The notes under the pieces: generated by a model
The model's input: only the letters and a program-made list of their open reading frames with translations
What the model was told of the DNA's origin: nothing
The model's database searches: none
NCBI RefSeq assembly: GCF_000026225.1
Contig: NC_011740.1
Coordinates: 2,666,001 to 2,730,000, forward strand
Source of the DNA: Escherichia fergusonii ATCC 35469
GTDB lineage: Bacteria; Pseudomonadota; Gammaproteobacteria; Enterobacterales; Enterobacteriaceae
Direction of reading: 5' to 3'
DNA length: 64,000 nt
Translations under genes and position numbers: made by a program
Part shown: in pieces, positions 17,375 to 28,337 of the stretch
Layout: each line of letters opens with the position of its first letter
Position numbering within the stretch: position 1 is the stretch's first letter

Positions 17375-18259
17375 ATGAAAAAAACGTTACTTGCAGCCGG
17401 TGCAGTACTGGCGCTCTCGACATCTTTTACTGTAAACGCAGCGGAAAACGACCAGCCCCAGTATCTGTCCGACTGGTGGCATCAGAGCGTTAACGTGGTA
17501 GGCAGCTACCATACTCGCTTTGGACCGCAGATCCGTAACGATACCTATCTGGAATATGAAGCATTTGCCAAGAAAGATTGGTTTGATTTCTATGGCTATG
17601 TCGATGCACCCGTCTTCTTTGGTGGGAACACCGATGCAAAAGGTATCTGGAACCACGGTTCTCCGCTGTTTATGGAAATCGAACCGCGCTTCTCTATCGA
17701 CAAACTGACTAATACCGACCTGAGCTTTGGCCCGTTCAAAGAGTGGTACTTCGCAAACAACTACATTTACGACATGGGTCGTAACAAAGATGGTCGCCAG
17801 AGCACCTGGTATATGGGTCTGGGCACTGACATCGATACAGGTCTGCCGATGAGCCTGTCCATGAACGTCTATGCGAAATACCAGTGGCAGAACTACGGCG
17901 CAGCGAACGAAAACGAGTGGGACGGTTACCGTTTCAAAGTGAAGTACTTTGTGCCGATTACCGATCTGTGGGGTGGCCAGTTGAGCTACATCGGCTTCAC
18001 CAACTTCGACTGGGGTTCCGACCTGGGCGATGACAGCGGTGATGCGAACAACGGTATTAAAACACGTACCAATAACTCTATTGCGTCCAGCCATATTCTG
18101 GCGCTGAACTACGATCACTGGCACTACTCTGTCGTTGCCCGTTACTGGCATAACGGTGGTCAGTGGAATGACGATGCAGAACTCAACTTTGGTAAAGGCG
18201 ACTTTAATGTTCGCTCTACCGGTTGGGGTGGTTACCTGGTGGTAGGTTACAACTTCTGA
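17375..18259 (+). CDS. tsx: Nucleoside-specific channel Tsx
   Basis: A 294-residue outer membrane 12-strand porin that passes nucleosides and deoxynucleosides and serves as receptor for phage T6 and colicin K. A cleavable signal of 22 residues ends at VNA before AENDQPQYLSDWW; the C-terminal GYLVVGYNF ends in phenylalanine, the usual outer-membrane assembly signal. The start MKKTLLAAG is taken from the signal peptide. Confidence 0.98.
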   Translation: MKKTLLAAGAVLALSTSFTVNAAENDQPQYLSDWWHQSVNVVGSYHTRFGPQIRNDTYLEYEAFAKKDWFDFYGYVDAPVFFGGNTDAKGIWNHGSPLFMEIEPRFSIDKLTNTDLSFGPFKEWYFANNYIYDMGRNKDGRQSTWYMGLGTDIDTGLPMSLSMNVYAKYQWQNYGAANENEWDGYRFKVKYFVPITDLWGGQLSYIGFTNFDWGSDLGDDSGDANNGIKTRTNNSIASSHILALNYDHWHYSVVARYWHNGGQWNDDAELNFGKGDFNVRSTGWGGYLVVGYNF

Positions 18260-18267
18260 TTGTGAGA

Positions 18268-18295
18268 ATGCCGGATTTCATATCCGGCATTTTTT
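18268..18295. terminator. Bidirectional terminator between tsx and yajD
   Basis: ATGCCGGAT at 18268-18276 pairs with ATCCGGCAT at 18282-18290 and is followed by TTTTT, directly after the tsx stop. It serves tsx, and possibly yajD from the other side. Confidence 0.85.
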
Positions 18296-18296
18296 A

Positions 18297-18644
18297 TCAC
18301 TTCTTCTTGTTCATCATCGCTTTCAGGTCAGCGAACGGATTATAGGTCGCTTCACCGACATCTTTCTGCGCATCTTCCCCTGCGATAACCGTCGTACCAT
18401 ACTGATCTGCTTCGGTATATTTTGAATGCTCGTGATCGTGACAATAAAGGCACAATAACTCCCAGTTGCTGCCATCTTCCGGGTTATTGGTATGATCGTG
18501 ATCGATATGGTGAACAGTAAGTTCACGCAGGTTGGAGTAGACAAACTCGCGGGAACAGCGACCGCAGACCCACGGATAGAGTTTCAGCGCTTTTTCGCGA
18601 TAGCCGCTTTCTAAACGCGCATAGTTTTTCGGGATGATAGCCAT
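18297..18644 (-). CDS. yajD: HNH nuclease family protein YajD
   Basis: A 115-residue small protein with an HNH fold: CGRC near residues 27-30, HHIDHDHTNN near 45-54 and CLYCHDHEH near 66-74, giving a two-CxxC zinc site and the catalytic histidines. The family cuts DNA; a role for YajD has not been shown. Convergent with tsx, and downstream of secDF in the same direction. Confidence 0.94.
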   Translation of the reverse strand: MAIIPKNYARLESGYREKALKLYPWVCGRCSREFVYSNLRELTVHHIDHDHTNNPEDGSNWELLCLYCHDHEHSKYTEADQYGTTVIAGEDAQKDVGEATYNPFADLKAMMNKKK

Positions 18645-18720
18645 GAAAAGTTACCTGGATAAAATGTAGGGTTACGCGCAGTTTCCCAAGATGCGGGGGT
18701 TTTCGCAATCACCATACATC

Positions 18721-18752
18721 AAAAAAAATCCCGATCTTCTGACCGGGATTTT
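18721..18752 (-). terminator. Terminator after secF
   Basis: On the minus strand AATCCCG (18750-18744) pairs with CGGGATT (18733-18727) and runs into eight T. It lies 22 bp after the secF stop and should close the queA-tgt-yajC-secD-secF transcript. Confidence 0.9.
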
Positions 18753-18772
18753 CAACATCAGCTGAAACTTGA

Positions 18773-19744
18773 TTAAGGCAGAATTGACGGCTGATCCGCC
18801 CCTTCTTTTTCCACTTTCTGCTGCAACATATGTTCGCGCTTCATACCCAGTTTCAGGGCCAGCGCTGATGCTACATAGATAGAAGATGCAGTACCGATGG
18901 AAACACCAATCAGCATGGTCAGCGAGAAGCCTTCCAGCACCGGACCACCGAAGAGATACAGCATCAGGATAACCATTAAGGTTGTACCAGATGTGATCAA
19001 CGTACGGTGTAACGTCTGAGTCAGTGACACGTTAAAGATTTCGTAAGATGTACCGCGACGGATCTTGCGGAAGTTTTCACGAATACGGTCACATACCACG
19101 ATACTGTCGTTAAGCGAGTAACCGATAACCGACATCAGTGATGCCACAATGGTCAGGTCAACCTCGATATGGAATAACGACAAGATACCCAGCGTAATGA
19201 TCACGTCGTGCGCCAGTGCGATAACCACCCCTGCCGCCAGTCGCCATTCAAAACGGAAACCAACGTATACGAGGATAGATAACAACGCGGCCATCAGCGC
19301 CATCGCACCTGTTTGTGCCAGGTCGGCACCCACGCTCGGACCGACGAACTCAATACGCTTCACTGCTGCGTGCTGGTCAGTTGCTTCGTTAATAACAGTA
19401 ACGACCTTACTACCCAGCACCTGACCGCCGGTTTCACCTTCAGCAGGCGGCATACGGACCATGATGTCATGGCTGCTGCCAAAGTTTTGCAGTTGCGGCT
19501 CTTCAAAACCCGCTTTCTGCAATGCGTCACGCATGACGTCAATTTCAACCGGTTTTTCGAGCGTAATTTCGATAACCGTACCACCGGTAAAATCCAGCCC
19601 CCAGTTAAAACCGCGTACGCCCATGATGATTATGGACGCCACCAGCAAAAGGCCGGAGATGCCGAAAGCCCAGTAATCCCAGCGCATAAAGTCATAGACT
19701 TTACGGCCATGATTTAGTTGTTCAACAGTATATTCCTGTGCCAC
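18773..19744 (-). CDS. secF: Sec translocon accessory subunit SecF
   Basis: A 323-residue RND-like membrane protein that, with SecD and YajC, uses the proton motive force to pull preproteins through SecYEG. GGTVIEITLEKP is in the first periplasmic part and six helices are visible. The start is a GTG at 19744 (VAQEYTVEQ), giving the family length and a 10-bp gap after secD; an ATG further up lies inside secD. Substitutions cluster in the first periplasmic domain relative to remembered K-12 SecF. Confidence 0.97.
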   Translation of the reverse strand: MAQEYTVEQLNHGRKVYDFMRWDYWAFGISGLLLVASIIIMGVRGFNWGLDFTGGTVIEITLEKPVEIDVMRDALQKAGFEEPQLQNFGSSHDIMVRMPPAEGETGGQVLGSKVVTVINEATDQHAAVKRIEFVGPSVGADLAQTGAMALMAALLSILVYVGFRFEWRLAAGVVIALAHDVIITLGILSLFHIEVDLTIVASLMSVIGYSLNDSIVVCDRIRENFRKIRRGTSYEIFNVSLTQTLHRTLITSGTTLMVILMLYLFGGPVLEGFSLTMLIGVSIGTASSIYVASALALKLGMKREHMLQQKVEKEGADQPSILP

Positions 19745-19754
19745 ATCGCACTCC

Positions 19755-21602
19755 TCAGATTGACAGCTTCTTGACGCGTTTGCCGCCATATAGCAGGTTT
19801 ACGATGGCGCGAGTACCGACAATCGCAGTAAACATCGACGTCGCCACACCGATACCGGTAGTAATCGCGAACCCTTTAATTGCCCCGGTACCCACTGCGT
19901 ACAGGATGATGACTTTAATCAGCGTGGTGATGTTCGCATCGAAGATGGAACTGAATGCACCGCGATAACCTTCATCAATTGCCTGTTGAACAGAACGTCC
20001 GTTGCTCAACTCTTCTTTGATACGTTCGTTGATCAGTACGTTCGCATCGACTGCCACCGCAAGGGTTAAGACGATACCTGCGATACCCGGCATACTCAGC
20101 GTTGCACCAGGCAACAGTGACATAATGCCGACAATCAAGATCAAGTTAGCAACCAGAGCACTGGTCGCAATCAGACCGAACTTCTTGTAGAAGAGGATCA
20201 TAAACAGAATAGAAACTAGCAGGCCAGCCAGACACGCTTCCAGCCCCTGTTCGATGTTCTGCATACCCAGAGTCGGGCCAATGGTACGTTCTTCAACAAT
20301 CTGAATCGGCGCAATCAACGCACCGGCACGAAGCAGGAGCGACAGCTGACGCGCTTCGTTCGGGTTATTAATACCAGTGATACGGAAGCTGTTACCCAGA
20401 CGAGACTGGATGTTAGCGATGTTTATCACCTCTTCCTGTTTCACCAGAACCGCACGACCGTTTGCATCTTTCTTACCGCTGTCTTTGTACTCCACAAACA
20501 GGGTCGCCATCGGTTTGCCGATGTTGTCCTTAGTGAAGTTAGACATGATGTTACCACCTGCGCTATCGAGCGAGATGTTAACCTGCGGCTGGTTGTATTC
20601 GTCCTGGCTTGAAGTGGAGTCGGTAATATGGTCACCGGTCAGAATCACGCGTTTGTACAGCACTACCGGCTGACCTTCGCGAGTCTGTTTCACTTCTGAG
20701 TCACCCGGTACGCGGCCAGACGCAGCAGCGGCCTGATCAACGTTGGTGTTTACCAGACGGAATTCCAGCGTTGCCGTCGCCCCCAGAATCTCTTTCGCAC
20801 GCGCGGTGTCCTGGATACCAGGCAGTTCTACAACGATGCGGTCAGCCCCCTGACGTTGTACCACCGGTTCAGCCACACCAAGTTGGTTAACACGGTTACG
20901 CAGGATATTGATGTTCTGCTGCACCGCATACTCGCGGGCTTCACTCAGACGCGCATCGGTCATTACGGCACGCAGAGCATTATCGCCCTGACTGGAGATG
21001 ACTAAATCCTGATGGCGTGGAGACAAGTAAGAGATAGCTTCATCACGTGCTTTGCTATCACGGAAAGTGATAGTCAGTGCGTAATTTTTATCTTTACGAA
21101 CGGTGGTGTATGGGATGCCCTTTTCGCGCAGGTCGCTGCGCAGGCTATCGATATTTTGTTCCTGGAGTTTGCCAAGCGCGGTGTCCATATCCACTTCCAT
21201 CAGAAAGTGAACGCCGCCACGCAAATCGAGACCAAGCTTCATTGGCTCAGCGTGAATAGCTGCCAGCCAGCGTGGCGTTGCCGGAGCAAGGTTAAGCGCC
21301 ACGACGTACTTATCACCCAGAATATCCAGCAACGCTTCACGAGCGCGCAGTTGGGTGTCAGTGGAGTCGAAGCGCGCAAGAATAGCGCCCTCTTCCAGTG
21401 CCACAGACTTAGCAGTTATTTTTTCTTCTTGTAACGTTTTCTGGACCTGGATCAGCGTTTGCTCACTGGCGGCGACTCCGCGCGCGCCAGTGATCTGAAC
21501 AGCCGGATCCTCACCAAACAGGTTGGGAAGCGCATACAGCAGACCGATGACAATCACCACGATCAGCATGACGTACTTCCACAAAGGATAACGGTTTAAC
21601 AC
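19755..21602 (-). CDS. secD: Sec translocon accessory subunit SecD
   Basis: A 615-residue six-helix protein with a large periplasmic domain between helix 1 and helix 2 (about residues 30-450) that grips emerging polypeptides. LGLDLRGGVHFLMEVD near residues 124-139 is the SecD hallmark; the second half is SecF-like. Located between yajC and secF in the usual operon. Confidence 0.98.
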   Translation of the reverse strand: MLNRYPLWKYVMLIVVIVIGLLYALPNLFGEDPAVQITGARGVAASEQTLIQVQKTLQEEKITAKSVALEEGAILARFDSTDTQLRAREALLDILGDKYVVALNLAPATPRWLAAIHAEPMKLGLDLRGGVHFLMEVDMDTALGKLQEQNIDSLRSDLREKGIPYTTVRKDKNYALTITFRDSKARDEAISYLSPRHQDLVISSQGDNALRAVMTDARLSEAREYAVQQNINILRNRVNQLGVAEPVVQRQGADRIVVELPGIQDTARAKEILGATATLEFRLVNTNVDQAAAASGRVPGDSEVKQTREGQPVVLYKRVILTGDHITDSTSSQDEYNQPQVNISLDSAGGNIMSNFTKDNIGKPMATLFVEYKDSGKKDANGRAVLVKQEEVINIANIQSRLGNSFRITGINNPNEARQLSLLLRAGALIAPIQIVEERTIGPTLGMQNIEQGLEACLAGLLVSILFMILFYKKFGLIATSALVANLILIVGIMSLLPGATLSMPGIAGIVLTLAVAVDANVLINERIKEELSNGRSVQQAIDEGYRGAFSSIFDANITTLIKVIILYAVGTGAIKGFAITTGIGVATSMFTAIVGTRAIVNLLYGGKRVKKLSI

Positions 21603-21629
21603 GGCAATTCCCTTAGGGAAAAATTTTAA

Positions 21630-21962
21630 TTACAGCGCCTTCATGGTGCCTTTCGGCAGAACGGCAGCTACGAAGTCACGTTTAATAACTACTTCAGTGG
21701 TGTCATTCAGCGCGATAGCAATGTAGCCGTTTTCCGCTACTTTGGTTACGCGACCGACCAGGCCACCGTTCGTCAGAACTTCATCACCTTTGGCAATGGA
21801 GTCCATCAGCTTTTTGTGTTCTTTGGTGCGCTTCTGCTGTGGACGCAGGATCATGAAATAGAAAATCAGACCGAATACCACCAGCATCAAAATCAAAGAC
21901 ATCGGGCTACCTTGTGCCGGTGCACCCGTTGCCGCTACCGCATCAGAAATAAAAAAGCTCAT
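21630..21962 (-). CDS. yajC: Sec translocase accessory protein YajC
   Basis: A 110-residue single-span inner membrane protein that joins SecDF and the insertase YidC. One hydrophobic helix (SLILMLVVFGLIFYFMI) is followed by RPQQKRTKEHKKL and a small basic domain. The start MSFFISD at 21962 follows a GAGGGAA ribosome site; a ten-residue extension is rejected. Confidence 0.97.
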   Translation of the reverse strand: MSFFISDAVAATGAPAQGSPMSLILMLVVFGLIFYFMILRPQQKRTKEHKKLMDSIAKGDEVLTNGGLVGRVTKVAENGYIAIALNDTTEVVIKRDFVAAVLPKGTMKAL

Positions 21963-21984
21963 TAAATTTCCCTCATTATTAATA

Positions 21985-23127
<1,143 letters not shown>

Positions 23128-23166
23128 TCAGAAAAACAGTCCAACGTTTAAACCAGCGCCGCGGAA

Positions 23167-24237
23167 TTACTCCCCGACGCGCTCATTAATTGCCTGCGGA
23201 TTGTACGTGATAAACATCGCATCACCGTAACTAAAAAAGCGATATTTCTCTTCTACCGCCGCTTTATAGGCGTTCATAGTGTGTTGATAGCCGGCAAATG
23301 CCGAAACCAGCATAATCAGCGTCGATTCAGGAAGGTGGAAGTTCGTCACCAGCGCATCGACCACTTTGTACTGGAAGCCCGGATAGATAAAGATTTGGGT
23401 ATCGTCAAAGAACGGTTCGATGAGATCGTTTTTCGCCGCCTGGGCCGCGCTTTCCAGCGAACGTACCGAGGTGGTGCCAACCGCAATCACCCGATTACCG
23501 CGTGCTTTTGTTGCCAGTACCGCGTCTACCACATCCTGCGGCACTTCAGCGTATTCTGAGTGCATGATGTGATCTTCAATGGTGTCGACGCGCACCGGCT
23601 GGAAAGTACCCGCACCAACGTGCAGAGTTACGAACGCCATCTCCACGCCTTTGGCGCGCAATTTTTCCAGCAAAGGTTCGTCAAAATGCAGCCCGGCAGT
23701 CGGGGCCGCTACCGCGCCCGGTTTTTCACTATAAACTGTTTGATAAAGTTCGCGGTCTGCATCTTCGTCCGGACGGTCGATGTACGGCGGCAGTGGCATG
23801 TGGCCGATGCTGTTGAGGATATCCAGTACAGAACGATCATCATTAAATTCGACTTCAAACAGTGCGCCGTGGCGAGCGGTCATTGTTGCGTTGATACTTT
23901 CGTCATCGCCCAGCAGCAGCTCTGCGCCCGGTTTTGGCGCTTTCGAGGCGCGAATATGCGCAAGAATGCGTTTGTCGTCGAGCATACGCTCAACCAGCAC
24001 TTCAATCTTGCCGCCGCTGGCTTTACGCCCAAACAGACGCGCCGGGATCACGCGGGTATTATTAAAAACCAGAAGATCGCCGGGGTTGAGCTTATCGAGT
24101 AAATCGGTGAAAGTACCGTGCGTCAGCGCGCCCGTCGGCCCGTCCAGCGACAGTAAACGACAGCTACTGCGTTCAGGCATTGGATAGTGGGCAATCAGGG
24201 ATTCGGGCAATTCAAAGGAGAAATCGGTAACGCGCAT
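23167..24237 (-). CDS. queA: S-adenosylmethionine:tRNA ribosyltransferase-isomerase
   Basis: A 356-residue enzyme that transfers the ribosyl part of SAM to preQ1 in tRNA, giving epoxyqueuosine. Conserved segments are FNNTRVIPARLFG, PTAGLHF and VTLHVGAGTFQPV. First gene of the queA-tgt-yajC-secD-secF run; divergent from acpH with 92 bp between starts. Confidence 0.98.
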   Translation of the reverse strand: MRVTDFSFELPESLIAHYPMPERSSCRLLSLDGPTGALTHGTFTDLLDKLNPGDLLVFNNTRVIPARLFGRKASGGKIEVLVERMLDDKRILAHIRASKAPKPGAELLLGDDESINATMTARHGALFEVEFNDDRSVLDILNSIGHMPLPPYIDRPDEDADRELYQTVYSEKPGAVAAPTAGLHFDEPLLEKLRAKGVEMAFVTLHVGAGTFQPVRVDTIEDHIMHSEYAEVPQDVVDAVLATKARGNRVIAVGTTSVRSLESAAQAAKNDLIEPFFDDTQIFIYPGFQYKVVDALVTNFHLPESTLIMLVSAFAGYQHTMNAYKAAVEEKYRFFSYGDAMFITYNPQAINERVGE

Positions 24238-24329
24238 GACACTGACTCAGACTAAAATAAGAGGCGGGTAGTCTAGTGCCGGGGCGCTCTCCCTGCAACC
24301 TTTACCCCCCTTTGGATAGAATATAATCG

Positions 24330-24911
24330 ATGAATTTTTTAGCTCACCTGCATTTAGCCCATCTCGCGGAAAGCTCGCTTTCCGGCAATTTACTGGCTGA
24401 TTTCGTACGCGGAAATCCTGAAGAAAATTTTCCGCCCGACGTCGTGGCTGGCATTCATATGCATCGCCGTATCGACGTACTGACCGATAATCTGCCGGAA
24501 GTCCGCGAAGCAAGGGAGTGGTTTCGTCGTGAAACCCGCCGCGTTGCGCCTATTACGCTGGATGTCATGTGGGATCACTTTCTTTCACGCCACTGGTCGC
24601 AGCTATCACCGGACTTTCCGCTACAGGAATTTACCTGTTATGCCCGGGAGCAAGTGATGACTATTCTTCCAGACTCACCGCCACGCTTTATCAATCTGAA
24701 CAATTACTTATGGTCTGAGCAATGGCTGGTTCGCTATCGCGATATGGATTTCATCCAGAACGTGTTAAACGGCATGGCAAGCCGTCGCCCACGTCTGGAT
24801 GCCCTGCGTGACTCCTGGTACGATTTAGACGCCCATTACGACGCTCTGGAAACCCGCTTCTGGCAGTTTTATCCGCGGATGATGGCGCAGGCGTCACGCA
24901 AGGCGTTGTAA
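24330..24911 (+). CDS. acpH: Acyl carrier protein phosphodiesterase
   Basis: A 193-residue enzyme that removes the 4'-phosphopantetheine group from holo-ACP. It starts [25 protein letters not shown] and has GIHMHRRID, the conserved histidine and aspartate positions of the AcpH family. It is single, divergent from queA, and ends four bases before the end of malZ. Confidence 0.96.
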
Positions 24912-24915
24912 GGTA

Positions 24916-26730
24916 TTAATTCAGCCATACGCTGGCCGATATCGCGGGCAGCGTCAAAATTCCGTCCATCACCTGCCCATGCCCTTCCCTTCGTTGCCAC
25001 GCCGTGACATTCAGCAACGGCGACGCAGGCAGCACCACTTCACACGCCTCTCCCCGGTTAATTGCCACTAGCACACGTTGCTGATTCAGCACGCGGACAA
25101 ATACCACCACGTTATCTTCCGCATACAGTACCTGACAGCCACCGCGACGCAGCGCCGGGCTTTTTTTACGCAATGCAATCATACGCTGATACAGGGCAAA
25201 TAACTCCGCATCCTGTTTTTGCGCCTGCCACGGAAAAGGTTTACGACAGAAAGGATCGTTTTTGCCATCCACACCCACTTCATCGCCATAGTAGATACAG
25301 GGGACGCCAGGCCAGGTAAGCAGCCAGACGACCGCTAGCGGCAAACGTGCGACATTCCGACCGAGCAGCGTCTTAAATCGCGCGGTATCGTGGCTATCGA
25401 GCTGATTAAACATGCGCAGTTGCTGCTGATGGGAAAGCCCGGCGCGATAATTGTCCATCCACGCCATACAGGTTTGCGCATCAATATGCTGTGGATCGTA
25501 AGAGATATCAGTGTTGGCAAGAAATCCCCACAACGGGAATGTGAAGCCGCGATAGTTCATGGCGGCATCTTCCACATCGGCCTGTAGCCATTGCCGTGCA
25601 TCGCCAAAATGTTCGCCGACTATATACGCTTCCGGTTGGGTTTCTTTCGCCGCTTCGGTGATCCCAGCGACGTGCTGTAAATTATTGCGCGCCCCACCCG
25701 CTTCTCCCAGCATATGCACCACATCCAGCCGCCAGCCGTCCATATTCCATGGTGCTTTCAGCCAATGGCGGACAATGCTGTCTTCCCCGCGATAAATTTC
25801 ATTCACCAGACTTTCCGATTGATAATCCAGCTTCGGCAGGCTGGCATAGCCCAGCCAGTCGAGCGCCGTGCCATCATCGCTAAATGAGTACCAGTCACGC
25901 CAGGGCGATTCGGGGTTGTGACAAGCTCCCCCCGTGCCACGATTGTGCCTGTCAAACCAGGCATGGGAATCGCCACTGTGGTTAAATACGCCATCCAGCA
26001 CCAGCCGCATTCCCAGCTGCTGCGTATTGTGTCGCAAACGCAGCAACGCTCCGTCGCCACCAAACTGCGGATCGACATGGCGATAATCCTCGGTATCGTA
26101 TTTATGTACGCTGGGGGCTTTAAACACCGGATTAAGGTACAGCGCCGTCACGCCGAGCTTTTTCAGATACGGCAGTTTTTCGCTGATACCATCCAGATCA
26201 CCGCCATAGAACGTTGATCCGCCCGCCTGCGCCGTGACCGGCTCATCCCAGTCACGCAAGATGATCTCTTGTCCGGCTGCGTGATGGTAATAGATATGAT
26301 CCTGTTCAGCTTCGCGAGGAAGACTACGGGCGAAACGATCAGGGAAGATCTGATAAAAAATCTGATCCGCTACCCATTGTGGGCCGATATCCGGGACATC
26401 GACGGCAAACTGCTCCAGTCGTGCTGGCGGCATTCGGCTGAAGCCCTGCGGTGTAAACCAACGCTGGTGATCGTGCCACAATAATTTGAAGCTATAGCGC
26501 CGCCGGGGTTGCCCAATGGAAATATCGATGGCCGCCCGCCATGCCGTGACACCAGGCTGGGGCTGACTGCGCTGCTTATGCATCGGTACTGACGTTTCTT
26601 CGTTATCGTTTTCTGTACGTAGCATAATCCGCTGCGGTGGCTCTTCGCCTGTCAGCCACAGTGTAATGAGTAGTTGATCTTTGCTTTGTTTAACAAATGG
26701 GGGCACCGGCAGGTGCCATGCATTTAACAT
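24916..26730 (-). CDS. malZ: Maltodextrin glucosidase MalZ
   Basis: A 604-residue cytosolic GH13 enzyme that releases glucose from the reducing end of maltodextrins. The GH13 regions are present: DGVFNHSG, GWRLDVVHM (nucleophile Asp), VGEHFG (acid/base Glu) and QLDSHDT. The second ATG at 26730 is taken because the GGGGAA ribosome site is better spaced for it. A MalT box lies upstream. Confidence 0.97.
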   Translation of the reverse strand: MLNAWHLPVPPFVKQSKDQLLITLWLTGEEPPQRIMLRTENDNEETSVPMHKQRSQPQPGVTAWRAAIDISIGQPRRRYSFKLLWHDHQRWFTPQGFSRMPPARLEQFAVDVPDIGPQWVADQIFYQIFPDRFARSLPREAEQDHIYYHHAAGQEIILRDWDEPVTAQAGGSTFYGGDLDGISEKLPYLKKLGVTALYLNPVFKAPSVHKYDTEDYRHVDPQFGGDGALLRLRHNTQQLGMRLVLDGVFNHSGDSHAWFDRHNRGTGGACHNPESPWRDWYSFSDDGTALDWLGYASLPKLDYQSESLVNEIYRGEDSIVRHWLKAPWNMDGWRLDVVHMLGEAGGARNNLQHVAGITEAAKETQPEAYIVGEHFGDARQWLQADVEDAAMNYRGFTFPLWGFLANTDISYDPQHIDAQTCMAWMDNYRAGLSHQQQLRMFNQLDSHDTARFKTLLGRNVARLPLAVVWLLTWPGVPCIYYGDEVGVDGKNDPFCRKPFPWQAQKQDAELFALYQRMIALRKKSPALRRGGCQVLYAEDNVVVFVRVLNQQRVLVAINRGEACEVVLPASPLLNVTAWQRREGHGQVMDGILTLPAISASVWLN

Positions 26731-26784
26731 CATAATTCCCCTGTGATGAAAATCTGATCACCTTGCCATAGCCTAATGCAGGAT

Positions 26785-26820
26785 CACTCATCATCTGAAG
26801 GATATTTGGGGGAGGAGGAC
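26785..26820 (-). promoter_or_regulatory. malZ: MalT box(es) upstream of malZ
   Basis: GGGGAGGAGG at 26809-26818 on the plus strand is an exact match to the MalT box GGGGA(T/G)GAGG. A weaker minus-strand match, GATGATGAGT, lies at about 26787-26796. MalT bound to maltotriose activates malZ in K-12, so this is likely its activator site. Confidence 0.7.
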
Positions 26821-26843
26821 GGGGGCGGATAACTTTCGGAATA

Positions 26844-26871
26844 GCCGGATCAGGGCTTGCCTTGATCCGGC
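26844..26871. terminator. Stem-loop after proY
   Basis: GCCGGATCA at 26844-26852 pairs with TGATCCGGC at 26863-26871. It begins 16 bp past the proY stop, between proY and malZ. No T-run follows, so it may be a REP-type mRNA-stabilising hairpin. Confidence 0.6.
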
Positions 26872-26887
26872 TTACAGAACGCAAGGA

Positions 26888-28261
26888 TTACTGGTTTTCA
26901 GCCAGCTGACGATCGTGGCGGCGTTTAATCATCCAGCCAATCAACAGCAGAACAATCCACGCGAAACCAACGTACAGCGAGATACGTGTGTCCGGATGAT
27001 AACCAATCAATCCGATAATAAAGAGCAGGAAAATCAAACCGCCGATGGTCGTTGCTACCCCACCTGGTACTTTAAATTTCAGTGCCTTCACTTCTTCTGG
27101 TGGCAAACGGCGACGGAAAGCAATTTGCGACAGCAGGATCATAATCCATACCCACACCGTGGCGAAGGTTGCCAGCGAAGCGATCACCAGGAAGACATTT
27201 TCCGGCATGATGTAGTTCAGATATACCGCAAACAATAGCGCGGTAGTCATCACCAGCACCGTGACCCACGGAATACCGCGACGCGAGGTTTTGCTGAAAA
27301 TTTTCGGCGCGCTACCCTGCTCTGCCATACCGTGGAGCATACGGCCTACGCCAAATACGTCACTGTTAATTGCCGACAGCGAAGCAGTCAGCACAACAAA
27401 GTTAAGAATGCTGGCGGCAAAGGTAATGCCCATATGCTGGAACGTCAGCACGAACGGGCTACCGGCAGTACCAACCTGATTCCACGGATAGATAGACATA
27501 ATGACGAACAGCGTACCGACGTAGAACACCAGAATACGCATCGGCACGGAGTTAATCGCACGCGGAATCGATTTCTCAGGATCTTTCGCTTCCCCGGCGG
27601 TAATACCGATAATTTCGATCCCGCCGTAAGCAAACATTACCATTTGCAGCGACATCACCATGCCAAGCCAGCCGTTACTGAAGAAGCCGCCGTTGCTCCA
27701 AAGATTATTGATACCGGTCGGTTGCCCGCCGTTGCCAATCCCCCAGATGATGATGCCGAAACCGGCGACAATCATGATGATGATGGTGGCGACTTTAAAG
27801 AACGAGAACCAGAACTCAAGCTCACCAAATACCTTCACGCTCATCAGGTTTACGGCGCAAATGATCAGCACCACGCTCAGTACCCAAATCCAGTGCGGCA
27901 CCGTCGGGAACCAGACGCCCATATAGATACCGAACGCGGTCACATCGGCGATGGCGACAATAAGGATTTCAAAGCAGTAGGTCCAGCCAGTGATATAACC
28001 CGCCAGCGGGCCGAGGTTTTCCTGTGCATAACGAGAGAAGGAGCTTGCAGCCGGGTTGTGAACAGACATTTCTCCCAGTGCACGCATAATAATATATGCA
28101 GCTACCCCGCCGATAATATAAGCCAGTAGTACGCTGGGACCGGCCATTTTGATGGCATCGGCTGAACCGTAAAACAAACCGGTGCCGATTGCTGAACCCA
28201 GTGCCATAAAGCGAATATGCCGGGTACTGAGCCCACGCTTTAGCTTGTTGTTACTTTCCAT
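26888..28261 (-). CDS. proY: Amino acid permease ProY
   Basis: A 457-residue, 12-helix APC-family permease of the inner membrane, described as a cryptic proline transporter in Salmonella. The first helix has GSAIGTGLFYGSA, the APC substrate-binding motif. It is 76 bp downstream of brnQ on the same strand, after a strong brnQ terminator, as in K-12. Confidence 0.96.
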   Translation of the reverse strand: MESNNKLKRGLSTRHIRFMALGSAIGTGLFYGSADAIKMAGPSVLLAYIIGGVAAYIIMRALGEMSVHNPAASSFSRYAQENLGPLAGYITGWTYCFEILIVAIADVTAFGIYMGVWFPTVPHWIWVLSVVLIICAVNLMSVKVFGELEFWFSFFKVATIIIMIVAGFGIIIWGIGNGGQPTGINNLWSNGGFFSNGWLGMVMSLQMVMFAYGGIEIIGITAGEAKDPEKSIPRAINSVPMRILVFYVGTLFVIMSIYPWNQVGTAGSPFVLTFQHMGITFAASILNFVVLTASLSAINSDVFGVGRMLHGMAEQGSAPKIFSKTSRRGIPWVTVLVMTTALLFAVYLNYIMPENVFLVIASLATFATVWVWIMILLSQIAFRRRLPPEEVKALKFKVPGGVATTIGGLIFLLFIIGLIGYHPDTRISLYVGFAWIVLLLIGWMIKRRHDRQLAENQ

Positions 28262-28284
28262 CGATTCCTAACCCATCAACACAA

Positions 28285-28318
28285 TAAAAAACCACGGGGC
28301 ATCGCAGCCCCGTGGTCA
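28285..28318 (-). terminator. Terminator after brnQ
   Basis: On the minus strand CCACGGGGC pairs with GCCCCGTGG and is followed by TTTTTTATT. It occupies most of the 76-bp brnQ-proY gap. Confidence 0.9.
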
Positions 28319-28337
28319 AAAACACATTGTCAGTGAT

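Noticed and set aside
17387..18151. 254-codon minus-strand open frame
   Set aside because: Antisense shadow of tsx with no independent start signals.
27332..28129. 265-codon plus-strand open frame
   Set aside because: Antisense to proY; the protein is low-complexity and His/Asn-rich without family features.
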